From Oegoconia quadripuncta (lineage: Eukaryota > Arthropoda > Insecta > Lepidoptera > Autostichidae), in contig OX438741.1 of NCBI GenBank assembly GCA_949316235.1, positions 21,666,324-21,730,323 on the forward strand: DNA of 64,000 nucleotides. Reading direction: 5' to 3'. Both the position numbers and the translations under genes were made by a program. Within the stretch, counting starts at the first letter, position 1. Each line of letters starts with the position of its first letter. A model generated the notes under the pieces. It was not told where the DNA came from. It was given only the letters and a program-made list of their open reading frames with translations, and did no database searches. This document shows, one piece after another, positions 63,284 to 64,000 of this stretch.

Positions 63284-64000
63284 CATGATCTAAATATTGC
63301 GCTCAGTAAAACCTGAAGTACGTTTACAATCTCGAAGTGTGGTTTTTAGTTGTTTTCCAACGCATTCAAAGGTATAGAACGTCCAAGGTTGTTTTATAAC
63401 CTCAAATTTTGATATTTAAAAGAATCATCTCACTGACGTTTTGTTGTTTTTTAAAGAGTCCCCAACGTTATCCTAATGGGCAATTCCATTGTTTTGCAAA
63501 CAAAGAAAGAAATCATGACTCATTATAAAATATCAAACACATATTTTAATTTAAAAAGCTCTTTTATAATCTAACAACCCGCACGATTTTGGCATTACGT
63601 TAGTGTTTCGCAACCATCGATTTTGATTGTTAAAAAGTTGCAACCAAAAGTCATACTTCGAAGTCTGTGTTGACTCAAGCGTAGGTTGTGAACGCAGCTC
63701 TGTGAGCGCACGCCGCTCATATGATTCGGACCACAAGGATTGTTGTTTGGTAAGCCTTACCCAAAAGGCTATAATACAACTGACTAAAGCAAGTGCCTTG
63801 TTCTGTGTCTTTGAGTAAAATGGTGCCAATAGTTAAGTACTGTAGACTAAGAATCTCCTATTTGATATTCGATTACTTGATTGATATTGATACGGATATG
63901 ATAAACTCCACTAGTAATTCACTAGTCTTCCTAAGGTAGCTGTATTTATTACGTTGTTCATATAATTTGGCTAGTTAGTAGCGTATGGTGCGATGGTCGG
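63284..64000. other. Right end of the window
   Basis: About 700 nt of spacer. I see no gene, RNA or known repeat. Confidence 0.5.

Noticed and set aside
63551..63829. Minus-strand frame of 92 residues near the right edge
   Set aside because: No motif, no splice context and ordinary length for chance in this composition.

Overview
The window is eukaryotic nuclear DNA from an insect, most likely a moth or butterfly. Coding sequence lies in short exons with GT/AG borders. The best-conserved proteins are animal chromatin, redox and Hippo-pathway proteins. The introns and spacers carry tRNA-derived SINEs, LINE fragments and short inverted-repeat DNA elements of the kind common in Lepidoptera. The species call is inference; I could run no search.

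Layout. (1) 1-24299, minus strand: 20 exons of a KMT2C/KMT2D-type gene, the part called Lpt (Lost PHDs of trr) in Drosophila. Every exon joins the next in frame, giving about 1,206 codons from the start ATG to the left edge, where the gene runs off the window. Two PHD-finger clusters are present; the SET domain is not in view. Intron 8 is almost filled by about 42 copies of a 55-bp repeat whose unit is the last 50 nt of exon 8 plus the first 5 nt of the intron. Intron 11 holds an almost complete antisense LINE. (2) 24300-29600: spacer made largely of mobile elements, including a 2.8-kb inverted-repeat element with an 8-bp target duplication. (3) 29618-32131, plus strand: secreted/ER 2-Cys peroxiredoxin of the Prx4 type, 4 exons, 247 aa. 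(4) 34512-39242, plus strand: a single-domain rhodanese, 4 exons, 139 aa, with a tandemly duplicated partial exon and a 1.57-kb foldback transposon in its last intron. (5) 39243-44829: transposon-derived spacer. (6) 44830-59928, plus strand: angiomotin, 15 exons, about 753 aa, with a PPDY motif and the AMOT coiled coil. Its introns are rich in SINEs. (7) 59929-64000: spacer with a SINE, a small inverted-repeat element and one copy of an unnamed retroposon family that also occurs at 24.86 kb.

The four genes have no evident common pathway: a COMPASS-like enhancer chromatin subunit, an oxidoreductase of the secretory pathway, a probable mitochondrial sulfurtransferase, and a Hippo/junction scaffold. 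The most unusual object is the exon-boundary minisatellite in Lpt. It multiplies the 5' splice site dozens of times, while only the copy closest to the exon keeps the reading frame.
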